DNA from: Rhyzopertha dominica
Taxonomy: Eukaryota > Arthropoda > Insecta > Coleoptera > Bostrichidae
Direction of reading: 5' to 3'
Assembly: GCA_025024175.1 (NCBI GenBank)
Contig: QCXZ01000064.1
Coordinates: 18,476,001-18,540,000, forward strand
DNA length: 64,000 bases
Below, piece by piece: positions 36,001 through 46,765 of this stretch. Each line of letters opens with the position of its first letter. Position 1 is the stretch's first letter. The notes beneath the pieces are model-generated. The model was not told the DNA's origin and searched no databases. It worked only from the letters and a program-made list of their open reading frames with translations. A program made the position numbers and the translations under genes.

Positions 36001-37940
36001 GGCTAGTTGCTCAAATCGAGCAATAATATTGAAACTTACTAGAAAATCGATTTGACCTCAGTACTCGGTAATCCTAGCAGGGTACAGAACGTGCGCTTCT
36101 CTCCACAAACTCTCAAAAATCTTTTTCATCTTAAGGACCTAAGGGCGCTTTCGTCTGTAACTATCATAAGTCTCATTCGTGGGTTTCTAAGCACAGCCCT
36201 CCGTTTTCACCAACTTAAGAGTGGTCTTGAATTAGATCCTATCAGTTCTCCAACATGAGCTAAATCTCTACACCCAATTCCTTAGCACCTGGAAAGATGC
36301 TTTACAAAACTTTTATCTCGAAATGCATCACGGGATTGCTTTGTATTGCGTTTAATAAACTTTGCTTTAATTGAGCAAATTATTACTTTTAAATTTTGTA
36401 TTAAGTGGAATTAATAAGTCATTATTTACCTTAAAAGCTGGCATGCTTCCTTTGTGCATTTTAAACGGGAGTCAAACGAGAATAACCCAAACTTAACAAC
36501 TGTTGACAAACAGCAACTAATTACAGCCTGTCGTCAACGATCCGTGGCAATTCAGATTTGTTTACATTTGTTCCTACATTTTCTTTGATGTTCGTCACTT
36601 TCAAGGGAAACGTGGAAATAACGCGGCAACATGCAACAGCCGAGAGAAACATACAAAAACAATTAAAAAATTACACAACGGAGACACAAAGGTCGATACG
36701 TATAAGTACGTCGCATTGCCGATTACGTAACTGGCCACCTTAATCGCTAGACTTCCATATTATACTTAGTTTAATCATTAGAACGTTTTCCTCGCAGTAA
36801 CTTGGGTACCTTTACTTTTTTCGCAGTCGAATGTGTTGTTTGCAACAAACTGTTTCTATGCAATTGCTCCTTAATAGCGCTTTTAAGCTGCAGCTTTTTA
36901 TCAGTCCTATGTTGCACTAAAAATTGATCTTTGCCCTGATTATTCCAAAGCACGTCCGAATATTTTAAACATCTAGCAGTACTCTGCCTTCCTAAGAGAG
37001 AAAACTGTTTCTACAAAACACGAGCTTTGAGTATTTGTTATCAACGTAATCGTCAGGGCTAAAACTGCATTTCCCCTTAACAGGTAAGCTGTATCTGCAC
37101 CCAAAATGGTGTAAAATTAGCTTATGCTGCGGTATCTACCAAAGAATATTGAGCATTAGTTAATAAAACCAGAGTGCTAAAAGCTGAAAGGTGGTATCTA
37201 CATTACATCTATGTTTATACGAGTATATTAGCAAGCAATGAGGCATGTACGGCGTTCTTACTAAACAATCTACTGACTTTCTGCTAGTGTAGCAGGTGGA
37301 GTGCTACAGCTTTTGATTAGTTACTTTCGCTTAGTTCAAGTCAGATTTAAATAATATCTGATACTATCACCGTATTTGAAATTGTCTTACTTAAAACTCT
37401 GCATCAGTGAATATATTTAATGTAGATACTGCGCTATGTCACATTCTGCATTTTCGTCTAGAGCAGTGCAGTATTTAGCTTAAATAAGTTACTGACTAGA
37501 AAAGCAGTTAAAGCGTTTTGTTAGTATAAACAATCCAAATTACCATAACTTAACCATCATAGGGTATTGTATAATTTCCCTTACAAAATTTATTACTAAA
37601 CAGAACGTTACTATCCTATCAATATAATTTTAAGAACTATCTTGAAGCGATGCTTTATGTTTTACAATCGGTGCCGATATATTATGGCTTTCTTCCTTGA
37701 AACGGCAGCATTAACGGTATGATATGCAAAATCTTATTAATGATTGCAGTGCCATGACGCTAACGCATAATAAATAATTAATATATAGTGCTCTGTGTAA
37801 TAATTGTCAAAAACTTACGCTTTGAAAGATAACTTTGAAGCTATTGCAGATGTTACAGCACATACCTGAAAAAGACAATTGAAGGTTATTATCTGATACT
37901 TATATAGCTTATAGCATTATCAAATTTATATATAAATTTT
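33030..37940. other. non-coding stretch
   Basis: No gene is recognised. The block 33940-34370 is GC-richer and open in overlapping minus-strand frames, but neither frame resembles a known protein. CTGACGA at 35636-35642 followed by a short stem (AGGT/ACCT) resembles half of the hammerhead-type motif. The frames at 34711-36953 are short and featureless. Confidence 0.3.
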
Positions 37941-39833
37941 ATGTACAATAATAATCTTGAATGGATGAAAATAAGGTACAAAGAGCAAAGGATTAAATGT
38001 AAGAATTTATTGAGGAAAAAGAAAAGGCATTATAATGAACAAAGCATAGCAAAGTTAGAAGAAAATTTCAAAAGTGGAGATATTAGAGCATTGTATAGTG
38101 GAATAAGAAAGGAAAAACAGGGTTACCAGCAAATGCCGCTATTCTTTAAGGACAAGCAATGCAGACTAATAACAGAGGAAAAACAAATCTTGGAAAGATG
38201 GAGAGAATATTTTGCAGATTTATTGAACGAGGGAGACATGGGAATAAACGAACAGAATCAGAACTACGCAGAACGCTACATAAATCCAGACGAGGAAGAT
38301 CTTCCAGGCAACGAGGAAGTTGAAATTATAATGAAACAACTTAAGAACAACAAAAGTTCGGGTAAAGACGGCATAACAGCAGAAATGTTCAAATATGGCG
38401 GGAAAGCGCTCATGGAAAAAATGACCACACTAATTAAAAAAGTATGGCTACAAGAAAGAATGCCGATTGAATGGACAGAAGCAATATTATGCCCAATCTT
38501 TAAAAAGGGAGATAGGTTACTTTGTGATAATTACAGAGGCATAGCACTACTAAATGTAGCCTACAAAATATTTGCAATGGTAATAAAAAATAGACTAACA
38601 ATACAAATGAACGAAATAGTGGGCGAGTATCAATGTGGCTTTCGCAAAGGAAGAGGAGTAGTGGATCAAATTTTTGTCTTAAAAGAAATACAGGCAGAAA
38701 GCTATGAGTTTCAGAAGGAGACTTACTTACTTTTTATCGACTTTAAGCAGGCATATGATCGAGTTAAGAGAGAAATGATGTATAGTGCTCTAAGAGAGTT
38801 GGGCATTCAGCCGAAACTAATACAAATGATAAAGTTAACCCTCCAACACACAGAAAATAGAGTAAGAATAAAAGGACAGAACTCGAACAAATTTCAAGTA
38901 CAACAAGGACTGCGCCAAGGAGACCCAATTTCTTCAATACTATTTAATCTAGCATTAGAGTGGGTGATAAGAACAGCAAATATCAATAGAGAGGCGCTCA
39001 TATATCACAAAAAACATCAATGTCTGGCGTACGCAGATGATGTAGTGCTACTAACGCGAAGTGTAAAAGAACTTAAGATAATTATTCAAAGATTAGAGAA
39101 AGCAGCTCTACAAATAGGACTGGAAATTAATGAAAAAAAGACAAAATATATGACGTGGACTAAAAATGAGTTTATAAGTGGACAAATATTAAAAGTTATG
39201 GGACAAAACGCGAAGACATACAGTTTTGAAGAGGTTGATAGCTTTAAGTACTTAGGAGTAATCCTCACCAGGACCCCAGAAAACAAAGTAGAAATCTTGG
39301 CAAGAACACAGGCAGGAAACAAATGTGTAAACGCAATCAACAGAGTGTTTCGCAGTAAAGACATATCCAGATCTCTTAAACTACGTGTATATAAAACAAT
39401 AGTGTTACCAATTGTACTGTTTGCTAGTGAAGTGTGGACGCTGAGAACAACCGAAGCGGAGATGCTTATGGTATGGGAACGGAAAATACTGAGGAAGATC
39501 TTTGGCGGTATACAAGTGGATGGAATGTGGAGAAGAAGAACAAACATAGAACTCCGGGAATTATACAGAGAACCAGACATTATACACAAAATAAAACTAA
39601 GAAGATTGAGCTGGTTGGGACACGTGGTGAGGATGCCAGAAGGAAGATTGCCGAAAAAGATGACTACAAATCAAATTGGAGGAAAAAGAAGAAGGGGTAG
39701 ACCAAGGGAGCGGTGGATGAATGAGGTGGAGATGGACCTAAAGCGAATGAACGTCACAGGTTGGAGGAGGAGAGCAATGGAGAGGAGGGAATGGACAACC
39801 CTAATCCAATCCTTGGGCCTATGCGGCCTGTAG
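37941..39833 (+). CDS. reverse transcriptase ORF of a 5'-truncated RTE-type LINE
   Basis: An open frame of 630 codons. The first residues (MYNNNLE) are read from flanking target DNA; element sequence starts at 37961. Reverse transcriptase motifs are in order: NNKSSGKDGITAEMFK, ILCPIFKKGDRLLCDNYRGI, FIDFKQAYDR (motif A), GLRQGDPISSILFNLALEW (motif B), CLAYADDVVLLTR (motif C with the catalytic YADD) and SFKYLGVILT. The C-terminus has LSWLGHVVRMPEGRLP and a basic GKRRRGRPRERW block typical of RTE-clade proteins annotated in insects. The N-terminal apurinic endonuclease domain is missing through 5' truncation, so the protein could not carry out normal target-primed insertion. No stop or frameshift interrupts it, which indicates a recent insertion. 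A host promoter for it is not evident. Confidence 0.92.
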   Translation: MYNNNLEWMKIRYKEQRIKCKNLLRKKKRHYNEQSIAKLEENFKSGDIRALYSGIRKEKQGYQQMPLFFKDKQCRLITEEKQILERWREYFADLLNEGDMGINEQNQNYAERYINPDEEDLPGNEEVEIIMKQLKNNKSSGKDGITAEMFKYGGKALMEKMTTLIKKVWLQERMPIEWTEAILCPIFKKGDRLLCDNYRGIALLNVAYKIFAMVIKNRLTIQMNEIVGEYQCGFRKGRGVVDQIFVLKEIQAESYEFQKETYLLFIDFKQAYDRVKREMMYSALRELGIQPKLIQMIKLTLQHTENRVRIKGQNSNKFQVQQGLRQGDPISSILFNLALEWVIRTANINREALIYHKKHQCLAYADDVVLLTRSVKELKIIIQRLEKAALQIGLEINEKKTKYMTWTKNEFISGQILKVMGQNAKTYSFEEVDSFKYLGVILTRTPENKVEILARTQAGNKCVNAINRVFRSKDISRSLKLRVYKTIVLPIVLFASEVWTLRTTEAEMLMVWERKILRKIFGGIQVDGMWRRRTNIELRELYREPDIIHKIKLRRLSWLGHVVRMPEGRLPKKMTTNQIGGKRRRGRPRERWMNEVEMDLKRMNVTGWRRRAMERREWTTLIQSLGLCGL

Positions 39834-39848
39834 CGATAAACTATATAT
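37961..39848 (+). mobile_element. 5'-truncated RTE retrotransposon insertion
   Basis: The insert is flanked by perfect 13-bp direct repeats ATAATAATCTTGA (37948-37960 and 39849-39861). It begins inside the coding region and ends 15 bp after the stop codon with CGATAAACTATATAT, a very short 3' end with a simple-repeat tail and no poly-A, as in RTE elements. Intact TSDs and an intact frame both argue for a young insertion. Confidence 0.9.
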
Positions 39849-39861
39849 ATAATAATCTTGA

Positions 39862-42800
39862 GACAACCGGACCAATAGTTTCTAAGTACAGTGGTGTTGA
39901 AAGCTTTTCTTGACAGCTAGCTAGGAACTGCTAATAGTAAAGCATAAGTTCTATATATTTTAGATAACACACAGTAACTACTAAATACTTGCATAGGTAA
40001 TATTAGATTTTCGCTATGGATAATACATGTAGGAGACAAGCTCCTATATGCTGCATTTTTTGTAAAAAACCATACTTGTGAGTAAGGCATTAAAGCTTTG
40101 TTAGATTTTGTTCCATACCACATTACAAGGATAGGTAACTACGGTCGAAATGTTTAAGAAGTTCTTATTGAAAACGGACCAGCATCCATCAGTACGTTTG
40201 CAAATTTAACACATTCTTGCATTCAAACAACCGCTTAATTCAGGTAGGTTTAAGTAGAATGACAATAGAGTTTCACGGAAAACAAAATAATTTACAGCAT
40301 GGATGTAAATTTTAGCATAATAAAATAGGTATTTAGGACTTCGAGATATATACGTAGATCGGCAATGTACGTAACAGATGAGATAAAAGCCATTACTTGA
40401 TTGAAATTATACGCTCATGATATATCTAATAATAACGAAACTTTCCATATGAATCATACCTTTGCTTGTTCATCCCATTATTAATGTAATAATGCTTACT
40501 TAAAGAAGAAAACTTCGCGATACACACGAGCCGCCACTGCCTCAAGGAAACGAATTTCACCCTCGACGGCGGAATAGCATCGTGCCATAACTCACACTCG
40601 AACTATTTTTAGTAATTCCAACTACAAAAGGAAATTACACCGAATGGCCATGCACGCGGGGATTTACTGGGTCTCGTAAAAAGAACTTTGACTTTTCACT
40701 GTTATGGCCTCGCATAAACGGCAGGACCGCCTGCCGCAGCGTGGGGGTGCAAATCTCAATTGAGAAGCGACCACAGGCATCACTGTTCAACGGTTACTAA
40801 AAGAAAGTTTGATATAGGGCTTAGGTGCTTTTCAGATGCATTCGAGGTGAAACAGATGATGCCGATGTTCCCGAGATGTTTAGAATTACGTACGCAGTCT
40901 TAAAAGAATTTATCAAAAACTTTATATTTCGATACGAAGTAATCGCTGAGAAACTCACGCATCGGCAATGATCCAGAAATTGAGAAAGTTTGTTCTCCCC
41001 GTGGGTATTATAAAAGAATGGAATATTGGTGGTAACAATAATGTATACTTTTCCAACGTTCCTGTGTACAGGGTTAGTCAAAAGTATGGAATAACCGGTT
41101 TATATATTTTCTAATTATGTTTAAATTCTTGGCTTACATTTTGTTGTTGTATGTCAACGCTTGATAAAATAGTTTTTGTGAAAAGTGTTTTCAAATAAAC
41201 GGCACGGGATATCAAAGCAAAGGTCTCAATACTGGTTTTTATTCATTTGATGGTAATCTTTCAATGAGCTTAAAGGTTACCGTAATAACGACAGATCCGA
41301 ACGAATAGGAATCCTAATAATAGTTGGTTACGGAGATGGACAACGTTTACGTCGGGATGTTTGAGATTTATTTAATAATGCTTATTGGAAGAGAAGTCCT
41401 ATTATCCTATAATTCTAGTTAGTTAATATAGTTAAGGAAATGGACTTCTAGTTTAAGACATCCCAACTTGACTATTTTCGGAAGATCACACTGCATTACA
41501 TTGCGTTGCATTAAACAATCAGAAACAGTAAAAATACCAAATGAATATCACTGTGAAATTTCAAAATTCGGGACCTTTAGCATTTATCGAATTTATTCCC
41601 GTTTGCCTCATAATATATTTTTTCTTAAATTTTCATAATGTTATCATCACCGGCAAAACTCACAGCTTACGATCATGTTCGTATAACTACCGTGGGTAAA
41701 ACAATGAAGATGGAGCCGACGCAAATGTAGCCCAACGCTCCTTAAAAGCGCCAGCATTTTAATCGTAAGCATGCTACTGCGCGCCGAGATGATTTAGGGG
41801 GTTTTGCTTGCGAAACTTTCGGAGCTCGTGTTCCACGCCATAGGCTCTGCGTTAGTACTTCCAAATTCAAGCAGTGACAAACTCTAGGTGGCTCTTAAAT
41901 CTATCTCGCGACCTGCACAGGGCACTCATACTTAGCAAGAGTATATACAAGACGGCGCTTCAGAATATTATGGAGCTAATGTTCGCCTGTATCTGGATTA
42001 CATCTCCGTTGGCGGATAGTACGTCAGGCAACTATAGAATGACCTGCTAAGCAATCTAATTTAAGTATTTAAGTCCATTGGGTTTTTCCTTTAGGGTCGT
42101 TTAAAATGGCAGGTGTACAAAGAAAAACGACGAAACTTGCCAGAGCTGGAAGCTAGAATTAGTCACGAAACTCAAGAAGCACCCCCTAACTAGCTACTAA
42201 ATTCGTTGCGTAATTTCTAAGACAGACCAGGTTATTGCCAAACTGAGTTTGACAATTAATTTAACGTAAAGATTTATCTAAGTAAATGTAATAGTAATCA
42301 AATGAATGAAAATTGATAATGCTTCTTGTCATTTATTTCAAAATACTATTTTCACAAAAATTTTGATATCAAGCCATACAAAATAAGCACTAGGCGCTTT
42401 CAACGATGAAAAGATACAAATGCACAAAAAATAGCTTGGCTGTAATTAAAAAAGATATATGCTTCCATAAAAATGCGTTGACTTGCAAAAACAAAGACTA
42501 ATCTTAGAAATAAAAATATAATAAAGAGAAATTCAAATACTCAGTAATAATTGCTCTGTTTGAACAAACTTTGGTGTACATCTATAGTTGGTTGGAGTAT
42601 AATTAAATTATTAAAGAGCAGCAAGAATTGTACAGTAAGACAATACAAAATTGATAATACGGGGAGCCTCCACGCAGCTGTAATCACTAGTTACCGTGTC
42701 TGGTCATCCACTCAATCAAATGACCGATTTGTTCTCGAGATGTGTCTAACTCCATCACGAAGTTTCGCTAGGGTTGGTCGAAGAACGTGTAATTATGCGT

Positions 42801-44231
42801 AATCTTTTACCCATAATGTCCCAGAAGAGACCCCGTGTGGAAATATTGCTTGTCAAAACAAAAAATTGTGTTGTTTTGTTCTCTCCTCGCGTTTGGTAAA
42901 TTGAAATCGGACAATCCATTCCGTAATTATGAAACGTTTTCTGCTTCAAAGTTTCATAACTTTACAACAAATCATCTGATTTCATTATTCTAAACTTCTA
43001 AACGCGAATATTTGGATCTATGGAAGTTGCTTCAAAACAAGATTTCACATGGTCCCAGCTGCCCTTTAAAATGTTTGAGTAGGCAGCGACTGTGGCGCCA
43101 ACTTCTATTTTGAGAAAAACGGCCTGTAGAGAGATGTTAATTTTTCAACTATTTTATCCGCGTCTTATCGAAAGCTTTTAACTAAACGAGATATTTTAGA
43201 CGCCCATTCTGTATATTTAGTGACGCAAAATGCTAGTCCCCGTCTATAACTTTCCACTTTCCGCCTGATGTTATTAAGGGATAAGTCAATATAAAGGTCG
43301 TTGGATACTGAAGGAACTGTAAACTCTGGTACATACAATAATCTGCAGTAACTGTTTGTTTTGTTAGATGCACAATCGTCGTGTATCACTGCTTGCTGAC
43401 CCGGGAAGCCATCAAATAGAAAAATATAAGGGGAACTGTAAACGGATAGAAAAAACTCTAAGACTAAGCAGAGCTCTACCAAACACCGCAAACAGCAACT
43501 CAAATTAACCAATACAAACAATATCTACCCTGCCACCACAATACAGACGTCAGTTTGCAGAAAAATGAGAAGGTGGGTGAAGATTTAGCTCTGACGATGC
43601 CGGTAACTTACAAACGTGAAACGTTGGGGATAAAATCCACTCTACAACGGCCGCGAAACTTGAAATTGCACGCTAAGACAAACAATATTTGCAAAATCCT
43701 AAACCAATTTATGAACACTGATAGTTTCGGTTTTCCCTTTTTTTAGTCGACTAAAGCTGCTGCACTACTTTGCCAACATTCCACTCGATGCACTATCGCA
43801 ATCCTGATATTTTTCGATTAAAACTTTGTTGCTCCTCAGTTAATCTGGTATAGCCTTCATCGTCGTACAAACAGGATTTTCTGTAACATAATTTTAACTT
43901 TTCAATTATTATTGTATTCCTCAGCATAACACTAGAGTGTTAGCTAGCTAGCATCCAATATCACGTCGCGTATTCACCAAATTTTAGTGTCGCTTTTCAT
44001 AGTTAATTTCTTTTTCTGCAGCTTTGTATAAGTGGCATACCCTTTGATACAAGTTTATTGTTAATGTTGAATATACTAACTTGGCCCAAGCCTATATACA
44101 CAATGAGGAATATATCTTAGTAAAACGTGAATATTATAATTTGCAAACAACTTGGATGATGCATAATTGGACCTTATTTTTTCGATGGAAATTTCAAAAG
44201 GAATCGCTATTTATAGTTTCTGCAACACGTT
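39862..44231. other. non-coding stretch
   Basis: No gene is recognised. TACAGGGTTAGTCAAAAGTATGG at 41066 resembles a Tc1/mariner terminus without a visible partner. A nested short inverted repeat lies at 41354-41464. CTGACGA...GAAACG at 43591-43623 is a hammerhead-like motif (see findings). The minus-strand frame at 43165-43521 has no family match. Confidence 0.3.
41354..41464. repeat. nested short inverted repeat
   Basis: GGGATGTTTGAG (41354) pairs imperfectly with TTAAGACATCCC (ending 41464). Inside it AGAAGTCC (41392-41399) pairs perfectly with GGACTTCT (41442-41449). It is probably a small degraded palindromic element. Confidence 0.4.
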
Positions 44232-44450
44232 TTACCAGAAACGTTAGAAAATTTGCCACTTGATCTGACACAACACATGTGGTTTCAATATGTTGGGGCA
44301 CCCGCGCATTACCGGAAAACTGCGAGGGACTACTTAAACGCAAAATTATCAAATCAACGGGTTGGAAGGGTAGGTCCCACACCATGCCCAGCGCGATTTC
44401 CAGATCTAGCGAAACCTAATTTCATCTTGTAGGATCACGTGGGAGGATAT
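44232..44450 (+). pseudogene. IS630/Tc1/mariner-type transposase relic, catalytic-core fragment
   Basis: One frame from 44232 to a stop at 44430 reads LPETLENLPLDLTQHMWFQY, then VGAPAHYRKTARDYLNAKLS and GRVGPTPCPARFPDLAKPNF. This matches the W-F-Q-x-D-G-A-P-A-H-Y block, the following helix, and the W-P-P-R-S-P-D-L-x-P-x-D-F block of insect transposases in this superfamily. The second catalytic D is V, the third block is degraded (D to N), and a stop falls just after. Upstream sequence to about 44080 has only weak similarity. It is a dead fragment. Confidence 0.8.
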
Positions 44451-45773
44451 GAAGGAACATTAGGGATGTAGTCAGCCATATCTACCAGGATTCGGTAAAC
44501 ACGACCCGTTTCAGCAATCTACAGTGACCTCGATATGCCTTGTAGCTATGTACCTATATATCAAAATTATTAGTTATCAATTTCTGTTTTGAAAAAGCAA
44601 ATAAAGTTAACTAAATAATTGACAGTTTAATCGATAAAGGTATTGATTCCTTACATTTAATTTTCAAATCGTGTATTTTATTTGATGTAATTTTTAATAA
44701 TATGTTCTTCTTGAGTTATAATTCTCCACGGTAATCATAAAACCATGCCTAACTGTTGTTTGATTCAGAAAGTTGGCCAATAGCACGCTGCAATAAGTTC
44801 CTTTTAATAGTTACAACCACAGTAATGTAATGTAAATCACTATCAGACTTGATATCCTTAAAGAAATTCTTCATTCTCTGTACTATAAACACCTACACAG
44901 CAACCGCATTAGGTTATTTAAAACACGGAAAGCGTGCGCACATCAACGAAGCATCAGAAATGATTGGAAATAATTATTTGATAGTCCACCCATTAAAGCT
45001 ATGTCTATTAATTCCACTGTTTGTCAGAAATTGCCCCAACCCTGTTGTTAATTAAAAGTCGCGCCACATGAAAGCTGCAGCAAAATAAAAATTAATTTTA
45101 TCAAGTTTGAGTGACCGCATCCAATTCCGAGCAACGACTATCGCGGTCTAGATCTTTGATAACACCTTTTGCCGTCACACACGTGCAAATTAAATGCACG
45201 TGAATAACCGACCATATTATACGGCTTCCCTAAATCCCTCCTCTCGGGCAGTCCCAACGGCCTGTGAAAGTAGCTTTGTAGGGGACGCAGAAAACCAATT
45301 TGCATTACGTGAGCATCAAAAGTAGTGTGCCCAAGCCGTATGAATATTAAAAACGTCGGGACGGTTTGCAAATACATATTTATGTGCGGACGTTTATTTC
45401 CGAGTTAATAGCGAGAACTGATCTAGTCACCCTGGGGCGGTTGGGGTGCGACAAGAGTGGTTCCGCATTTCGCGGGGAAATCGCTGTTTGTACAGAATGA
45501 CTAAAATCCTATGGGGAATTTCGGCAAACACTGGAATTGAAACTACAGTTAGTGGACGTTGTTTGTTCTGCGCGCTGCAGCAAGTTCCAGCCTCGAACCT
45601 ACTCGTCCAATGAATTTCTTTTACGGGCAACTTATTTTTTTCTCATTCATGGTTGCTTTTTCTTAGATTATGGCCAAGTATATAAATTACACGTCGCAGG
45701 TCAATAAAATATCATCAGAACTATAGATAAGGGCACGCGACTCCCCTTACCAAATTGTTAATGACCTTATATA
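44451..45773. other. non-coding stretch
   Basis: No gene is recognised. The block 45120-45600 is GC-richer, with an octamer-like ATTTGCAT on the minus strand and CACGTG E-box cores. It could be regulatory DNA, but nothing proves it. Confidence 0.3.
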
Positions 45774-46765
45774 CGAGGTGTGTCCGAAAAGTATCCAACC
45801 TGCACTCATATCTCCTCACTAGTGCTGTAATTTGTCATTCGCGGCGTGGCATCCTTCGAAGTAGTCCGCATTTGATTTGATTTGATCGCAGCGGTGCTTC
45901 CACATCGTAAAGCAGTCCGCGAACGCAAATTTTGGAATGGCCTTCAGCTCACCCTCATCGCACTGCTTCTGAATCGTCTCAATGTAGTGAACCGCCTCCT
46001 TTTGAGAGCCATTTTTAATTTTGAGAACATCCAAAAGTCGCAGGGAGCTATATCGGGACTGTACGGAGAATTGAGAAGCTGTACAATCTTGTGTTTCGCT
46101 AAAATTGCTGCACAAGGTTCAATGAACGCGCTGGCGCGTTATAGTGGTGAAGAAGCCAGTCGCCGCTTGATTAGAAACGCGGTCGGTTTCTTCTCACGGC
46201 ATCACGCAATCTATTCAGAACTTCAACGTAATATTCTTTGTTGATCGTCCGACCTCTTGGGGCAAATTCGTAGTACACAACACCCTTACTATCGAAAAGA
46301 AATAATCAACATTGACTCCGACTTTAACGTGCTTTTTAGGCCGTAGCTTACTGACCATTTCCAAGTTGTCTTTAGCGATTTCAGAGTGAAGTTCTTTCTG
46401 CTCAGTCGTGAAAATTTCTGAATGAATTTTGCACACACGCGAGTCATTCTTAAAATCTTATTCAAAATTTCCCAAACAGTAGTTTTTGGTATTCCGAGAT
46501 CATTTACTAGTTCACGAACAGTCGCACACACGCTCGATGTTTTCCGGTGTGTAATGTCAGGAAGGGTCGACCAGAACGAGAGTCACTGTCGACAGATGTG
46601 CGGCCATTTTTAAACTGCCTGTATCACTCCTTTATCTGTGTTATGCCCATACTTTCGTCCCGAAAGACCATCAGTATCATTTCAATCGTTTCCGCACAAC
46701 TTTTGCCGAGATTGAAGCAAAACTTGATGCAAATTCGTTGTTGCGTTTTTAGAATCGTGTACCGG
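45774..46765 (-). pseudogene. mariner transposon relic
   Basis: Left terminus TA|CGAGGTGTGTCCGAAAAGTATCC is a typical mariner inverted repeat. Reading leftward on the minus strand: QQRICIKFCFNLGKSCAETI, FKNGRTSVDSDSRSGRP, ENIERV, then TVRELVNDLGIPKTTVWEIL (the second helix-turn-helix) and RMTRVCAKFI. Catalytic-region remnants follow: YYEFAPRGRTINKEYYVEVL, DWLLHHYNAPA (DN changed to YN) and a C-terminal FADCFTMWKHRCDQ...DYFEG. That is the full mariner order at near full length (about 345 codons), broken by stops and frameshifts. The opposite terminal repeat was not found, so the 5' end is eroded. Once a cut-and-paste transposase, it is now inactive. Confidence 0.88.

Noticed and set aside
39086..39589. 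167-aa minus-strand open frame
   Set aside because: It lies wholly antisense to the reverse transcriptase frame and mirrors its codon structure.
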